Of a stretch of 64,000 nucleotides of DNA, positions 1 through 10,450 are shown in pieces. Each line of letters begins with the position of its first letter. Positions within the stretch are counted from its first letter, which is position 1. Source of the stretch: Fragilariopsis cylindrus CCMP1102 (lineage: Eukaryota; Bacillariophyta; Bacillariophyceae; Bacillariales; Bacillariaceae). Under the pieces are notes generated by a model. It saw only the letters and a list, made by a program, of their open reading frames with translations, was not told the origin of the DNA and searched no databases. Both the position numbers and the translations under genes were made by a program. The DNA lies in contig FMBT01000304.1 of NCBI GenBank assembly GCA_900095095.1, forward strand, positions 124,001 to 188,000. Direction: 5' to 3'.

Positions 1-86
1 AACAATGCATACATTCTCGCCCGGTCAAACACCCTCTTACTGTGACTGTGACTGTCATATTCACTGTTAATATCAAATTCATTTTC

Positions 87-1919
87 TCATTTCGTAAACT
101 TAATCTGTTTCTTAACACCACGAGGATAATATTCACGTTTACGTTTATACCGTACTGTTTGTCCAGATGCAAAGATTGGTCCATTTCGTAATAAATGGTA
201 AACAATATCATATCGTATTTCTTTTTTAAAAGTATCTTCATCACGTATATCACTATCTTGATTACATGTTCGATACGATTTACGGAATGCTTTAAAAATT
301 GCTAGTGGCCAAACTGAAAGAGGAATTGTTTCTGGTCGTTGTTGTACTCCTTCTCCTTGATTGGTTGTCGTTGCCAATGCCGATGCACCCATCTCTTCAG
401 AATTCCCTAAAGGATTTCTTCCATCTTCATTTCTAGTACTATTAGCAGCACCAGCACCGGGAATAGTAGTATTACGTGTACCACCACCACCACGAATATC
501 ACCACCACCTGTCATTGAAAATGCATTGGTAGAATTCATTGAAAGTAAATATTCAATCTTGTTTATCTTTTTTCTTTGATCACTTGGAAGTAATATCATA
601 CGCTTGTTGTGTATATGTGTAATTGAAGGACTGTTTTCCCTGAACGAAACAACACCATCTTTACCCATACATGAACCATAACAAAAAACTTTCATTATAC
701 CCACCGTCGGATAGAGTTTTTCCAAAAAGTATATAACACTATCTAATTCTTCATTGTTAACTTCAATTCTTGTACCTGATAGTTTGATTGTTTTCAAATT
801 CGTTGCCATTGTTGTTGGCACTACTGGAACATAGTTATTATATGATGGTGGTGGTGGTGGTGGTAACTGCAATACGTCCATAAAGGAATTAATTTCAGGA
901 TTATCATTTATGACAAGAGTATGTAAATTAGGAAATTTATTATCAGATAACATACAAAATAATATATTACTTAAATCTTTATTTGTTAAACGTGAACCAC
1001 TAAATGTTATACACTGTAATGACAAACGGAATTGAAATTCGAATCTCACTACTTGTACCGGTACTACCGGCTGCTGCTGTTGCTGCTGCTCGTTCGATGG
1101 TAATAGTACATTGTTGTTGTTGTTGTCATTCATCGATGATGACGATGCCAGCAACGACACTTCTGTTGTTGCTGGTGCTGGTGCTGAAACAACAACTGCT
1201 AAAGATAATTCATTTATCCAACGATTCCCTAAATTAATTGTATTATTATTTGATTTATCCCATCTCATTAATGATATACGTTTCAAATTGGATAAATTTT
1301 GAAATTTAATTGGTGTTAAATCTTCACAATCAGTAATCTTTAATTCCATCAAATTATGTAACCTATTATTATTACTATTATTATTATTATTATTGGTGTT
1401 AATGGCAGTAGTTTGAGTACCATCACAACCACAACCACTATTCCCTACTCCTAATCCTAATAATGATAAATCAATATTACGACAACCATCTAATTGAAGT
1501 CGTTGTAAACAATTTAAATAATTCATTGATTTTGGTAACCGACCAGTACAACGATATAATTCCATTATTTGCAATTGATCCAGAATAGCAATATCTTTTG
1601 TCATTCTCCACATTGGTCTTGGACCTAAAATTCTTGGTGGTAATTGTAATTGTTCAAGATGATCATGATTTCGATTATTTCTATTATTTGCATTTCTATT
1701 TGCTGCAGCTGCATTCCGAAATGCTAATATTAATTGAAGACGTTCATAAAATGTATTATCAATAATTTTAAGGTGTGTAATCCGTCGACTACTAATACTA
1801 CTACCACCAGGATTACTATTAGTATTTGTTTGTGATTTTTCATAACATTGTTGTGGTCCTGATGGATAGGATCTCCATTTCGAACGATCAATTAATTTTA
1901 ATAATACACTCTCTTCCAT
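87..1919 (-). CDS. Leucine-rich-repeat protein
   Basis: A 610-residue open frame starting at an ATG. Leucine-rich segments of LRR type are visible at about residues 110-220 (for example LQIMELYRCTGRLPKSM followed by LQRLQLDGC, LMELKITDCEDLTPIKF) and again around 310-390 (LHTLVINDNPEINSFM, LKTIKLSGTRIEV). The second half has Asn, Gln, Pro and Gly runs, and the C-terminus is basic and ends KKQIKFTK. There is no signal peptide or membrane segment, so a soluble cytoplasmic or nuclear protein-binding role is likely; the partner is unknown. The frame stays open upstream of this ATG as far as a TGA near 2002, and that upstream stretch also reads like protein, so the true start probably lies in or beyond the overlapping upstream frame. 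LRR assignment is fairly firm; function is not. Confidence 0.7.
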   Translation of the reverse strand: MEESVLLKLIDRSKWRSYPSGPQQCYEKSQTNTNSNPGGSSISSRRITHLKIIDNTFYERLQLILAFRNAAAANRNANNRNNRNHDHLEQLQLPPRILGPRPMWRMTKDIAILDQLQIMELYRCTGRLPKSMNYLNCLQRLQLDGCRNIDLSLLGLGVGNSGCGCDGTQTTAINTNNNNNNSNNNRLHNLMELKITDCEDLTPIKFQNLSNLKRISLMRWDKSNNNTINLGNRWINELSLAVVVSAPAPATTEVSLLASSSSMNDNNNNNVLLPSNEQQQQQQPVVPVQVVRFEFQFRLSLQCITFSGSRLTNKDLSNILFCMLSDNKFPNLHTLVINDNPEINSFMDVLQLPPPPPPSYNNYVPVVPTTMATNLKTIKLSGTRIEVNNEELDSVIYFLEKLYPTVGIMKVFCYGSCMGKDGVVSFRENSPSITHIHNKRMILLPSDQRKKINKIEYLLSMNSTNAFSMTGGGDIRGGGGTRNTTIPGAGAANSTRNEDGRNPLGNSEEMGASALATTTNQGEGVQQRPETIPLSVWPLAIFKAFRKSYRTCNQDSDIRDEDTFKKEIRYDIVYHLLRNGPIFASGQTVRYKRKREYYPRGVKKQIKFTK

Positions 1920-2311
1920 TCGTTGTATTTGTTGGATGGTGGGTATTCGTTTGGATAAGTTAGTTCCATATAGGGATGATGATGTGATACTACTGCTAAC
2001 TCAGCAGCAGGTGGTTGAGGTAGTTTTACTTGTACTGGTTGAGAAGGAGGAACATGCTTCTTCTTTTTCTTCATCGAAGGCAAATGAGAAGGAGTAGGAG
2101 TTTTCTTCTTCGTCTCTGTTGCTGCTGCAGCTAAAGGAGGTTCATTCTTCTTGTTCTTGTTCTTGCTATTGCCTTTGTTATTCTTTGATGTTCCATTTCT
2201 CTCACCAATCTTCCCATTCCCATTCCCATTCCCATAATCATCATCCTCATTATTATCATCGTCATCAATCTTACGATTTCTTATAGATCGACGTAATAGT
2301 AGTGGCGCCAT
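1898..2311 (-). CDS. Charged low-complexity ORF, probably the N-terminus of the LRR gene
   Basis: A 137-residue frame starting at an ATG and overlapping the LRR frame by 22 bp in another phase. It opens MAPLLLRRSIRNRKIDDDD and continues with acidic, Gly-Asn and Lys-rich stretches that resemble a disordered nuclear-protein tail; a basic KKKKKH run could be a nuclear localisation signal. No family is recognisable. Because it lies immediately upstream on the same strand and its end overlaps the LRR start, the simplest reading is one gene with a one-base shift or assembly error between about 1900 and 2000. I found no GT-AG intron of normal size that joins the two. Two separate overlapping genes remain possible. 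Confidence 0.4.
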   Translation of the reverse strand: MAPLLLRRSIRNRKIDDDDNNEDDDYGNGNGNGKIGERNGTSKNNKGNSKNKNKKNEPPLAAAATETKKKTPTPSHLPSMKKKKKHVPPSQPVQVKLPQPPAAELAVVSHHHPYMELTYPNEYPPSNKYNEWKRVYY

Positions 2312-3704
2312 ATCGTACGTATAGCGTGTGACTATGATGCGATGTAATGTGATGGAAGTTCGGTTTCGTTTTGTTTGTGTTTCGTTTATAATGGCAGCTC
2401 GTATTGTGTTTATCTTATCTCGAGTTGTGTTGTGTTTTACTTTGTATTGAGATTGATATTATGATGAATATTTGTTTTTGTTTTTGTTTGGGTTGTTGCG
2501 TGTTCAGAGTAACTTTGTTGTGTGTTTTGGAAAACAAATGAAAGAAGTAGGGAAAAGAAAGAAAGAGAAAAAAATTATTGAGAAAGACAAGAGAGAGAGA
2601 GAGAAGAGAGGAGTTGCATTGCGTTAACTGCCTACTAGCCTAGAAAACTAGCTAGCTAGTACAGTACGTTGTAGTTCAATTAATCGATGTGTTCAGTTGA
2701 GTTTTGAATTAAATTTCTTGTGTATAACAAAACTGAACTGAACTGAACTGAACTAAACTAAACTGAACTTAGAAACTATGCGTTGGTATGGTCGTAAAAG
2801 CGAACACGAATGACAATGCCTCATCACTTTACCTACCGTATGTATGCAACAAACTAAGCTCGAGGAATGTATGTACGATACGTTGTACGATATATAAAGG
2901 ACTTGACTTGACTTGGCTTATTTACCTACAGTATTGTTTGTGAAACATTCGATTCTGTTCTGTTCTGTTCTAGTACAGTAAGTCTCAAAGAAAGAAAGAA
3001 AGAAAGAAAGAAAGAAGGAGAACTTTTCTTTTCTTAAGCTACTAAGAAAGAAAGAAAGAAAGAATAATTAAAAATCAAGAATAGAGGTCGACTCGACGCG
3101 ACTCGACTCGACTTCTTCAATACAATAGTAGGTGCGAACACTCCATCCATCAGCAAAGAAGGGATGAGAGATAACTGTACTGTATGCCGCGTGTGTGTGG
3201 AATTTCCTACTACGTGTGGAGTACTGTACTGTACTGTAAGCTATCTTCCATCAAAGAAACGACATACTGCCCAGGAAGCGAAGAGGAAGATTTTTTTTAT
3301 AACACGAAACGCTTCACACTTATTTGATGTTCGAAGAATCTCATGTGTATCGATCGTAATCATGGGCTGATGTTTGATTGATTTTTTGATTGATTGATTA
3401 ATTGATTGCGTTTGTTTATTATGATGGCACACACATGAAAGACATCATTTTTTGGTGCGCATACACATATTACTGTATTTTGCTACCCGATTTGATTGAT
3501 TCAATTTTACTTATTGCTCAAATCAAACGTGGATCGCGTAATGTCGCGCGAGATATGTGATATAATAGTACTACGGTAAAAGTATATGAAATAATAATTG
3601 GTTACAATAATAGTTACAATTATTTTAAAAACGAGTGGAAGAAAAATATCTTCGGATGTGGTTGCAGGATAAGACGCTTCTGATGCTGCAACAGCAGATA
3701 CTGG
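2312..3704. other. Intergenic, microsatellite-rich; includes 5' flank of the LRR gene
   Basis: No convincing gene. It holds a pentanucleotide tract of CTGAA type (2729-2768), GAAA tracts (2984-3016 and 3044-3064), a CGACT-type tract (3090-3114), a GATT tract (3374-3408) and GTACTGTACTGTAC-type runs near 3220-3238. Small open frames here are low complexity and unsupported. Confidence 0.6.
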
Positions 3705-6700
3705 TTATATAGAAGGTGATGAGCTCGGTGCATTACTCATACTAGGTATATCACTGGGTGCAATACTCATGGAAGGTACAAAGCTTATGCTGGGTTCATT
3801 ACTGGGTGCAATACTCACTGTGGGTACAAAGCTTATGCTGGGTTGATCACTGGGAGATGCACTCGGTTCGGCACTAGGGACGGAACTTGGTGAATCACTG
3901 GGTTCATCACTCGGTGCAGTACTTGTGCTGGGTACAAAGCTTATGCTGGGTGCAATACTGGGTGCTAAACTGGGTGCTAAACTAGGGACGGAACTTGCTG
4001 ATGATGTTGGCGGTAACGTAGCAGTAGGTGATGCAGTAGAAGGTGATGTGCTTGGTACATTACTCATGCTAGGTATATCACTGGGTGCAACACTCATTGT
4101 AGGAATAAAGCTTATGCTGGGTTCATTACTGGGTGCAATACTCATGGTTGGTACAAAGCTTATGCTAGGTTGATCACTGGGAGATGCACTCGGTACTTCA
4201 CTAGGGACGGAACTTGGTGAATCACTGGGTTCATCACTAGGTGCAGTACTTGTGGTGGGTACAAAGCTTATGCTGGGTGCAATGCTGGGGAATAAACTTG
4301 GTGCTAAACTAGGGACAGAACTTGCTGATGATGTTGGTTGTAATGAAGTGGTAGGCGATGCAGTAGAAGGTGGTGTGCTTGGTACATTACTCATACTAGG
4401 TACATAACTAGGTGCAATACTCATTGTAGGAATAAAGCTTATGCTGGGTTCAGTACTGGGTGCAATACTCAATGTGGGTACAAAGCTTATGCTGGGTTGA
4501 TCACTGGGAGATGTACTTGGTACATCACTAGGAAGACCACTAGGAACATCACTCGGCTCATCACTAGGTGCAGTACTTGTGGTGGGTGCAAAACTTATAC
4601 TGGGTGTAATACTGGGGGATAAACTTGGTTCTATAGAAGGGACGGAACTTGCCGATGATGTTGGTTGTAATGAAGTAGTAGGTGATGCAGTAGAAGGTGA
4701 TGCGCTCGGCACATTACTCATACTAGGTACATCACTAGGTGCAATACTCATTGTAGGTATAAAGCTTATGCTTGGTTCAGTACTAGGTGCAATACTTGTC
4801 GTCGGTACAAAGCTTACACTGGGTTGATCACTGGGAGATCTACTCGGTACATCACTAGGAAGAGCACTAGGAACATCGCTTGGTTCCTCACTCGGTGCAG
4901 TACTTGAGGTGGGTACAAAGCTTATGCTGGGTGCAATACTGGGTGCTAAACTTGGTGCTAAACTAGGGACAGAACTTGCTGATGATGTTGGTTGTAATGA
5001 AGTAGTAGGTGATAAAGTAGTAGGTAATGAGCTTGGTACATTACTCATGCTAGGCACATCACTTGGTGCAATACTCATGGTAGGTATAAAGCTTATGCTG
5101 GGTTCATTACTAGGTGCAATACTTGTCGTCGGTACAAAGCTTACACTGGGTTGATCGCTGGGGGATGTACTCGGTACATCACTAGGAAGACCACTGGGAA
5201 CATCGCTTGGTTCATCACTGGGTGCAGTGCTTGTGGTTGGTACAAAGCTTATGCTGGGTGCAATACTGGGAGATATACTTGGTTTTTCACTTGGTGCATT
5301 ACTTGCTGCTGCGCTTGGTGCGGAACTAGGAACATCACTAGGAACATCACTTGGTTCATCACTAGGTGCAGTACTTGTTGTTGGTACAAAGCTTATGCTA
5401 GGTGTAATACTGGGGAATAAACTTGGTGTTAAACTAGGGACAGTGCTTGTTGATACTGTCGGTTGTGATGACGTAGTAGGTGATAAAGTGGTTGGTGATG
5501 CGCTTGGTGCATTACTCATGCTAGGTACATCACTGGGTGCAATACTCATTGTAGGTATAAAGCTTATGCTGGGTTGATCGCTGGGTGCAATACTCGTGGT
5601 GGGTACAAAGCTTACACTGGGTTGATCACTGGGGGATGCACTTGGTATATCACTAGGAATATCACTAGGAACATCGCTTGGTTCATCACTGGGTGCAGTA
5701 CTAAGTGTTGGTACAAAGCTAATGCTGGGTGTAATACTGGGTGATATAGTTGGTGTTTCACTGGGTACATCACTCGGTGCAATACTCATGGTAGGGATAA
5801 AGCTTATGCTGGGTTGATCGCTGGGTGCAATACTCATGGTGGGTACAAAGCTTACACTGGGTTGATCACTTGGGGATGCACTGGGTACATCACTAGGAAC
5901 ATCACTAGGAACATCACTTGGTTGATCACTGGGTGCAATACTAATTGTTGGTACAAAGCTTATGCTGGGTGCAATACTGGGAGATATACTTGGTCTTTCA
6001 CTAGGTGCATTACTTGCAGCTCCGCTTGGCGCAGAACTTGGCAAAGCAGATACTGTTGGACTAACTGATGGCATATTAGTAGGATTGGAACTATCTGATG
6101 GTACACTGCTAGGATATGAACTGATTGATGGCTGATCACTAGGTGCAACACTCAAAGTCGGTACAAAGCTTATACTGGGTTGATCACTGGGTGCAATACT
6201 CGACGTTGGTACAAAGCTTACACTGGGTTGATCACTGGGAGATACACTTGGTACAGTACTAGGGACATCACTTGGTGATGTACTGGGTACATCAGATGGT
6301 GTAGTACTCGGTTCTAAACTAGGAGCGGAACTTACGCTGGGTTCATTACTGGGTGCAGCACTCGTTGTTGGCACACTACTTGAACTAGGAGATAAACTTA
6401 CGGAAGTTGGTGAATTCGATAATGTTAATGTCGGTGCAAATGTAGTAGTAGGTGATGTGCTCGGTGCAGCACTTGTGGTGGGTGCAGCACTGGGTACAAG
6501 ACTTGCGGTTGGTACGAAGCTTATACTGGGTTGATCACTGGGTGCAATGCTCAGGGTCGGTACGAAGCTTATACTGGGTTGATCACTGGGAGATGCACTC
6601 GGTACATCACTAGGAGATTCACTTGGTGAATCGCTTGGTTCATCACTAGGTGCAGTACTAATTGTAGGGACATCACTTGGTGAATCACTTGGTTCATCAC

Positions 6701-9498
6701 TTGGAGATGAACTTGGTTCAAAACTAGGGACGGAACTTGGTGAATGACTTGGTTCACCACTAGGTGCAGTACTTAGTGTAGGGACATCACTTGGTTCATC
6801 ACTTGGAGATAAACTTGGAGATGAACTTGGTTCAACACTAGGGACGGAACTTGGTAAATCACTGGGGTCATCACTTGGAGATGAACTTGGTTCAACACTA
6901 GGGACGGAACTCGGACTGTCCGAACTAGTTGGATACGCTGAAACCGTCGGACTCGCTGTAATTGTTGGTTCATTTGTGGGATTCTCCGTACTAGTTGGAT
7001 TTTCTGAAACAGTTGGACTCGCTGTAATCGTTGGTTCATTTGTGGGATTCCCCGTACTAGTTGGATTCTCTGAAACTGTCGGACTCGCTGTAATCGTTGG
7101 TTCATTTGTTGGACTCTCCGAACTAGTTGGATACGCTGAAACCGTCGGACTCGCTGTAATCGTTGGTTCATTTGTGGGATTCCCCGTACTAGTTGGATTC
7201 TCTGAAACTGTCGGACTCGCTGTAATCGTTGGTTCATTTGTTGGACTCTCCGAACTAGTTGGATACGCTGAAACCGTCGGACTCGCTGTAATCGTTGGTG
7301 CATTTGTGGGATTCCCCGTACTAGTTGGACTTTCTGAAACCGTCGGACTAGCCGTAATGGTTGGCTCATTCGTTGGACTCTCCGAAATCGACGGACTTTC
7401 CGTACTAGTTGGACTTTCCGTAATCGTTGGTATATTTGTGGGATTCCCCGTACTAGTTGGACTCTCTGAAACCGTCGGACTCGCTGTAATCGTTGGTTTA
7501 TTCGTTGGACTCTTTGTACTAGTTGGACTTTCTGAAACCGTCGGACTTGCCGTAATGGTTGGTTCATTCGTTGGACTGTCCGAAGTCGATGGACTTTCTG
7601 TACTAGTTGGACTGTCCGTAAGCGTTGGTGATTCTGTAACCGTTGGTGATGCTGTTGTTGGTGAATCAGTTCTTTTGCATCTTCTTTTGCATGTTGCTGG
7701 ACAAAAGAATCTAACTTTTCTATTTGTACCAGGTTGTTCCTTTTTACATCTCTTGTAAGGTTTTACTGCCACGTATGAATCACATGTTCTATCCCCTTCA
7801 TCGCCATTGTATGGTCCCATACCCGCACTGAATTGTCCTGAGACACTGAATTTTCCTGTTTGATTGCCTAGGAATACGAATGAATCTGAATTTTCACATG
7901 GACCCCGAAATGCTGTTGGTGATGATATTATTGTTGGTGATGATGTTGGTGTTTTAGTTCTTTTGCATCTTCTCTTGCATATTGTTGGACAAAAATATTT
8001 TAATTTTTTATCAGTACCAGGTTGTATCTTTTTACATCTCTTTACAGGTTTTTTTGCTACGTATGAATCACATGTTCTATCACCCTGTTCGCCATTGTAT
8101 GGTACATTTGCACCCACACTGAAATTTCCTGTTTGATTGCCTAGAAATACGAATGAATCTAAATCTTCACATTTACCCCGAAATGCTGTTGGTGACGATG
8201 AAACTGTTGGTGACGATGTTGGTGTTTTAGTTGTCTTGCAACCTCTCTTGCATATTGTTGGACAAAAGAATTTTAATTTTCTACCAGTACCAGGTTGTTT
8301 CTTTTTACATCTTTTTTCAGGTTTTTTTGCTACGTATGAATCACATGTTCTATCCCCATCATCGCCATTATATTGTCCCTTACCAAATCGTCCTGTTTGA
8401 TCCTCTTGATATACAAATGAATCTAAATCTTCACACTTACCCCGAAATGCGGTTGGTGATGATGTTACTGTTGGTGATGATGTTGGTGTTTTAGTTGTTC
8501 TGCAACCTCTCTTGCATATTGTTGGACAAAAGAATTCTAATTTTTTACCAGTACCAGGTTGTTTCTTTTTACATCTTTTTTCAGGTTTTTCTGCTACATA
8601 TGAATCACAGGTTCTATCCCCAACATTGCCATTATATTGTCCCTTACCAAATCGTCCTGTTTGATCGCCTTGATATACAAATGAATCTAAATCTTCACAC
8701 TTACCCCGTAATGCTGTTGGTGATGATGTTGGTGGATTAGTAGGAGTGCCAGTAGTAGTGCCAGTAGGAGTGCTAGTAGGAGTGTCGTTGTCATTGTCAC
8801 TTGGAGTAGGAGCAGTCAATTCAGTCAATCCAGTGGGTAAAGCACTGACAGAAGGTGCAGGTGATGGTGTTTGACTCTTACTTTCTTTACTACTCTTACT
8901 TGATTTCGACGATTTCGACGATTTTGATGATTTACTTGATTTTTGATATGTACTAAATGTATCACCAAATCCTAAACTTTTGTCACGTTTTAATCTACGA
9001 CGAATATTGTTCTCGTTACTTTCGTCATAATGATCGCTCACACCGACTACGGAAGCGGAAGCGGCAGTCTTGTCAGCGGAGGAGTGTGGTATCCGGAAAC
9101 GAAGATTCTTTTGTCGATGTCGATAGTGTATGGTATTATATTGAATTGAAGTGAATTGTATTGGATTGTATTGCATTGTATGGTATTGTATCGTAGTGTG
9201 TATTGTATTGTGTTGTATCGTAGTGTGTATTGTATTGTGTTGTATCGCCGTGTGTGGAAAGATAGAAAGAGAGATGCAGAATGAACGAGAAAATAGATCA
9301 AATTAGTTTTGTTCGTTGGAACATCACATCACATCACATCACATTACATATCGCGTTCGTTATCAAGAAATCGATATAGAGTTACAGTAGAAGATCTTTT
9401 TTGCTTACCCTTTTCGCCTCGACGCATGAAGAATGATGTGTCATTAACAACAACGATATGACAAAGATGATGGATGCGTTCATGGATGATAGTGTCAT
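3705..9498 (-). CDS. Giant secreted protein: four six-Cys modules plus Thr/Ser/Pro repeat stalk
   Basis: Exon 1 (9498-9409) begins at ATG and encodes MTLSSMNASIIFVISLLLM followed by THHSSCVEAKR, a classical signal peptide; it ends at a GTAAGC donor in phase 0. Exon 2 most likely starts at 9068 after an in-phase AG (9107 is an alternative) and runs to TAA at 3705, giving about 1,817 residues. After a propeptide-like basic stretch (IRRRLKRDKS) and a Ser/Lys run come four modules at about 8710-8495, 8450-8235, 8190-7960 and 7910-7675. Each has six cysteines in the order CED/CEN, TCDSYVA, RCKK, FCP, C and C, resembling the small ShKT-like modules common in secreted diatom proteins. The remaining roughly 1,300 residues are tetrapeptide-periodic: first TASPTVSESPT-type, then PSDVPS-type repeats. 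Extracellular, probably a cell-wall, matrix or adhesion protein; that role is inference. No membrane anchor is seen before the stop. Confidence 0.8.
3985..5440 (-). repeat. 327-bp higher-order tandem repeat inside the PSxx stalk
   Basis: The landmark GGGAC(G/A) followed by GAACTTGC on the plus strand recurs at 3985, 4312, 4639 and 4966, exactly 327 bp (109 codons) apart, and once more at 5437 after a 471-bp step. Each unit carries the same order of subrepeats: ISFVPT, IAPSDQPS, DVPSMSN, SPTTS, SASSVPS and IAPSISF. The phase-keeping spacing indicates recent segmental duplication of a 109-residue block. Confidence 0.85.
6900..7660 (-). repeat. TASPTVSESPT-type tandem repeat block
   Basis: This part of the stalk repeats a block of about 20 residues (PTNEPTITASPTVSESPTST and variants with AYPTSS or GNPTN). 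Successive units alternate two versions, so the period is visible both at about 60 bp and at about 120 bp. It is distinct in composition (Thr, Glu, Asn) from the Ser/Asp/Val PSxx block that follows, marking two independently expanded regions. Confidence 0.75.
9185..9255. repeat. Short tandem repeat in intron 1 of the giant secreted protein gene
   Basis: TATTGTATTG / TGTTGTATCGTAGTG units repeat about two and a half times. The tract lies inside the proposed intron (9069-9408) and explains why spurious reading frames there look Tyr/Asn/Thr-rich. Confidence 0.6.
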
Positions 9499-10079
9499 GG
9501 TTGTATAGGAAGAAAAGGTAAACAAATAATATATACTGTAGTAGCGTACTTCTGTTGTATTCTGTTAGTTAGAATCTAATAACGATGTTTTTTTTGGTTG
9601 AAAAATCTAATGTCAAGTTATTGTCTTCGTGGTTAGGTTAGTAACTGTTCTTGTGTTTTGGTTATGGGGATACTAATAATGATGTTGACGCATCTATTTT
9701 AGACGAACTCTGAATGATGCCGATGAACATACTTCGCCGGTGGTTGTTTTTGTGTTTAGCATGTGCTTATGGACTAAATTATGGATATATTTTGCCGGGT
9801 ATAGTATGTAGTTTTTCATTTATGGTAATTCTTCTCGTAATTAGTGCGAACCAGACAATAATACGCCTTTTTAACGAGACGTCGATACAGGAACCGCCGT
9901 ACTGAAATACGGTAGTCGTTGAAGTCAATGTTGTCTTGTTCATACATAAGCCTTTTATGTATTTATGGTACACATAACAATAAATATTAAAACATATAGG
10001 TACGGCGGTCATAGTACGTGTGACATTAAAAAGTGTGACCGCATACAAACTTGTAAAGAGTTGTACGGAAGCTGTGTGA

Positions 10080-10450
10080 AGAGTATTCGATAGTGAAATG
10101 AAGAGTATTCAAGAGATAGTTGTTCCCTACCGTACATAATTTTAGCGGTCATAAAACCTAAAAACGTCGACTGTATCAAATTTTGGTTGTCAGCAATCAA
10201 ATGTGCCAATCAGAAGCTTTTTGAATTTATCAAATTTTGAGTGTCACCAATTATTTTTAGAATGACTTTAGTTTTAAGAGCGAATGAAGAATGGCGAGTA
10301 TTGAAGAGATTGTTCGCACTAGTTAGATAAAGTGGGTGGCAATAAGAACTAAAACCTTAACGTTAACGTCAACTGGGTTACTTTACGAAGAGAACTGTAT
10401 CGGACTTTATCACATTTTGGGTGTCAGCAATCATTTTTTTTAAATGGTTT
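10080..10450. repeat. Diverged direct repeats
   Basis: The string TATCAAATTTTG(G/A)(T/G)TGTCA followed by (G/C)CAAT occurs near 10172, 10228 and 10407 (third copy TATCACATTTTGGGTGTCA). Its flanks (GAAGAGTATTCAAGAGATAG near 10100 and GGCGAGTATTGAAGAGATTG near 10296) are also similar, so two longer diverged copies, roughly 100-170 bp each, are present. Confidence 0.5.

Noticed and set aside
6976-7758. Long plus-strand frame (260 residues) opposite the giant protein gene, and similar ones at 3925-5577
   Set aside because: They arise because the repeated codons of the sense gene have no stops in the antisense frame. They share its period and have no independent start or domain.
9714-9905. 63-residue hydrophobic frame with an ATG
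   Set aside because: One hydrophobic stretch only, no family, no conserved neighbour; expected by chance in AT-rich DNA.
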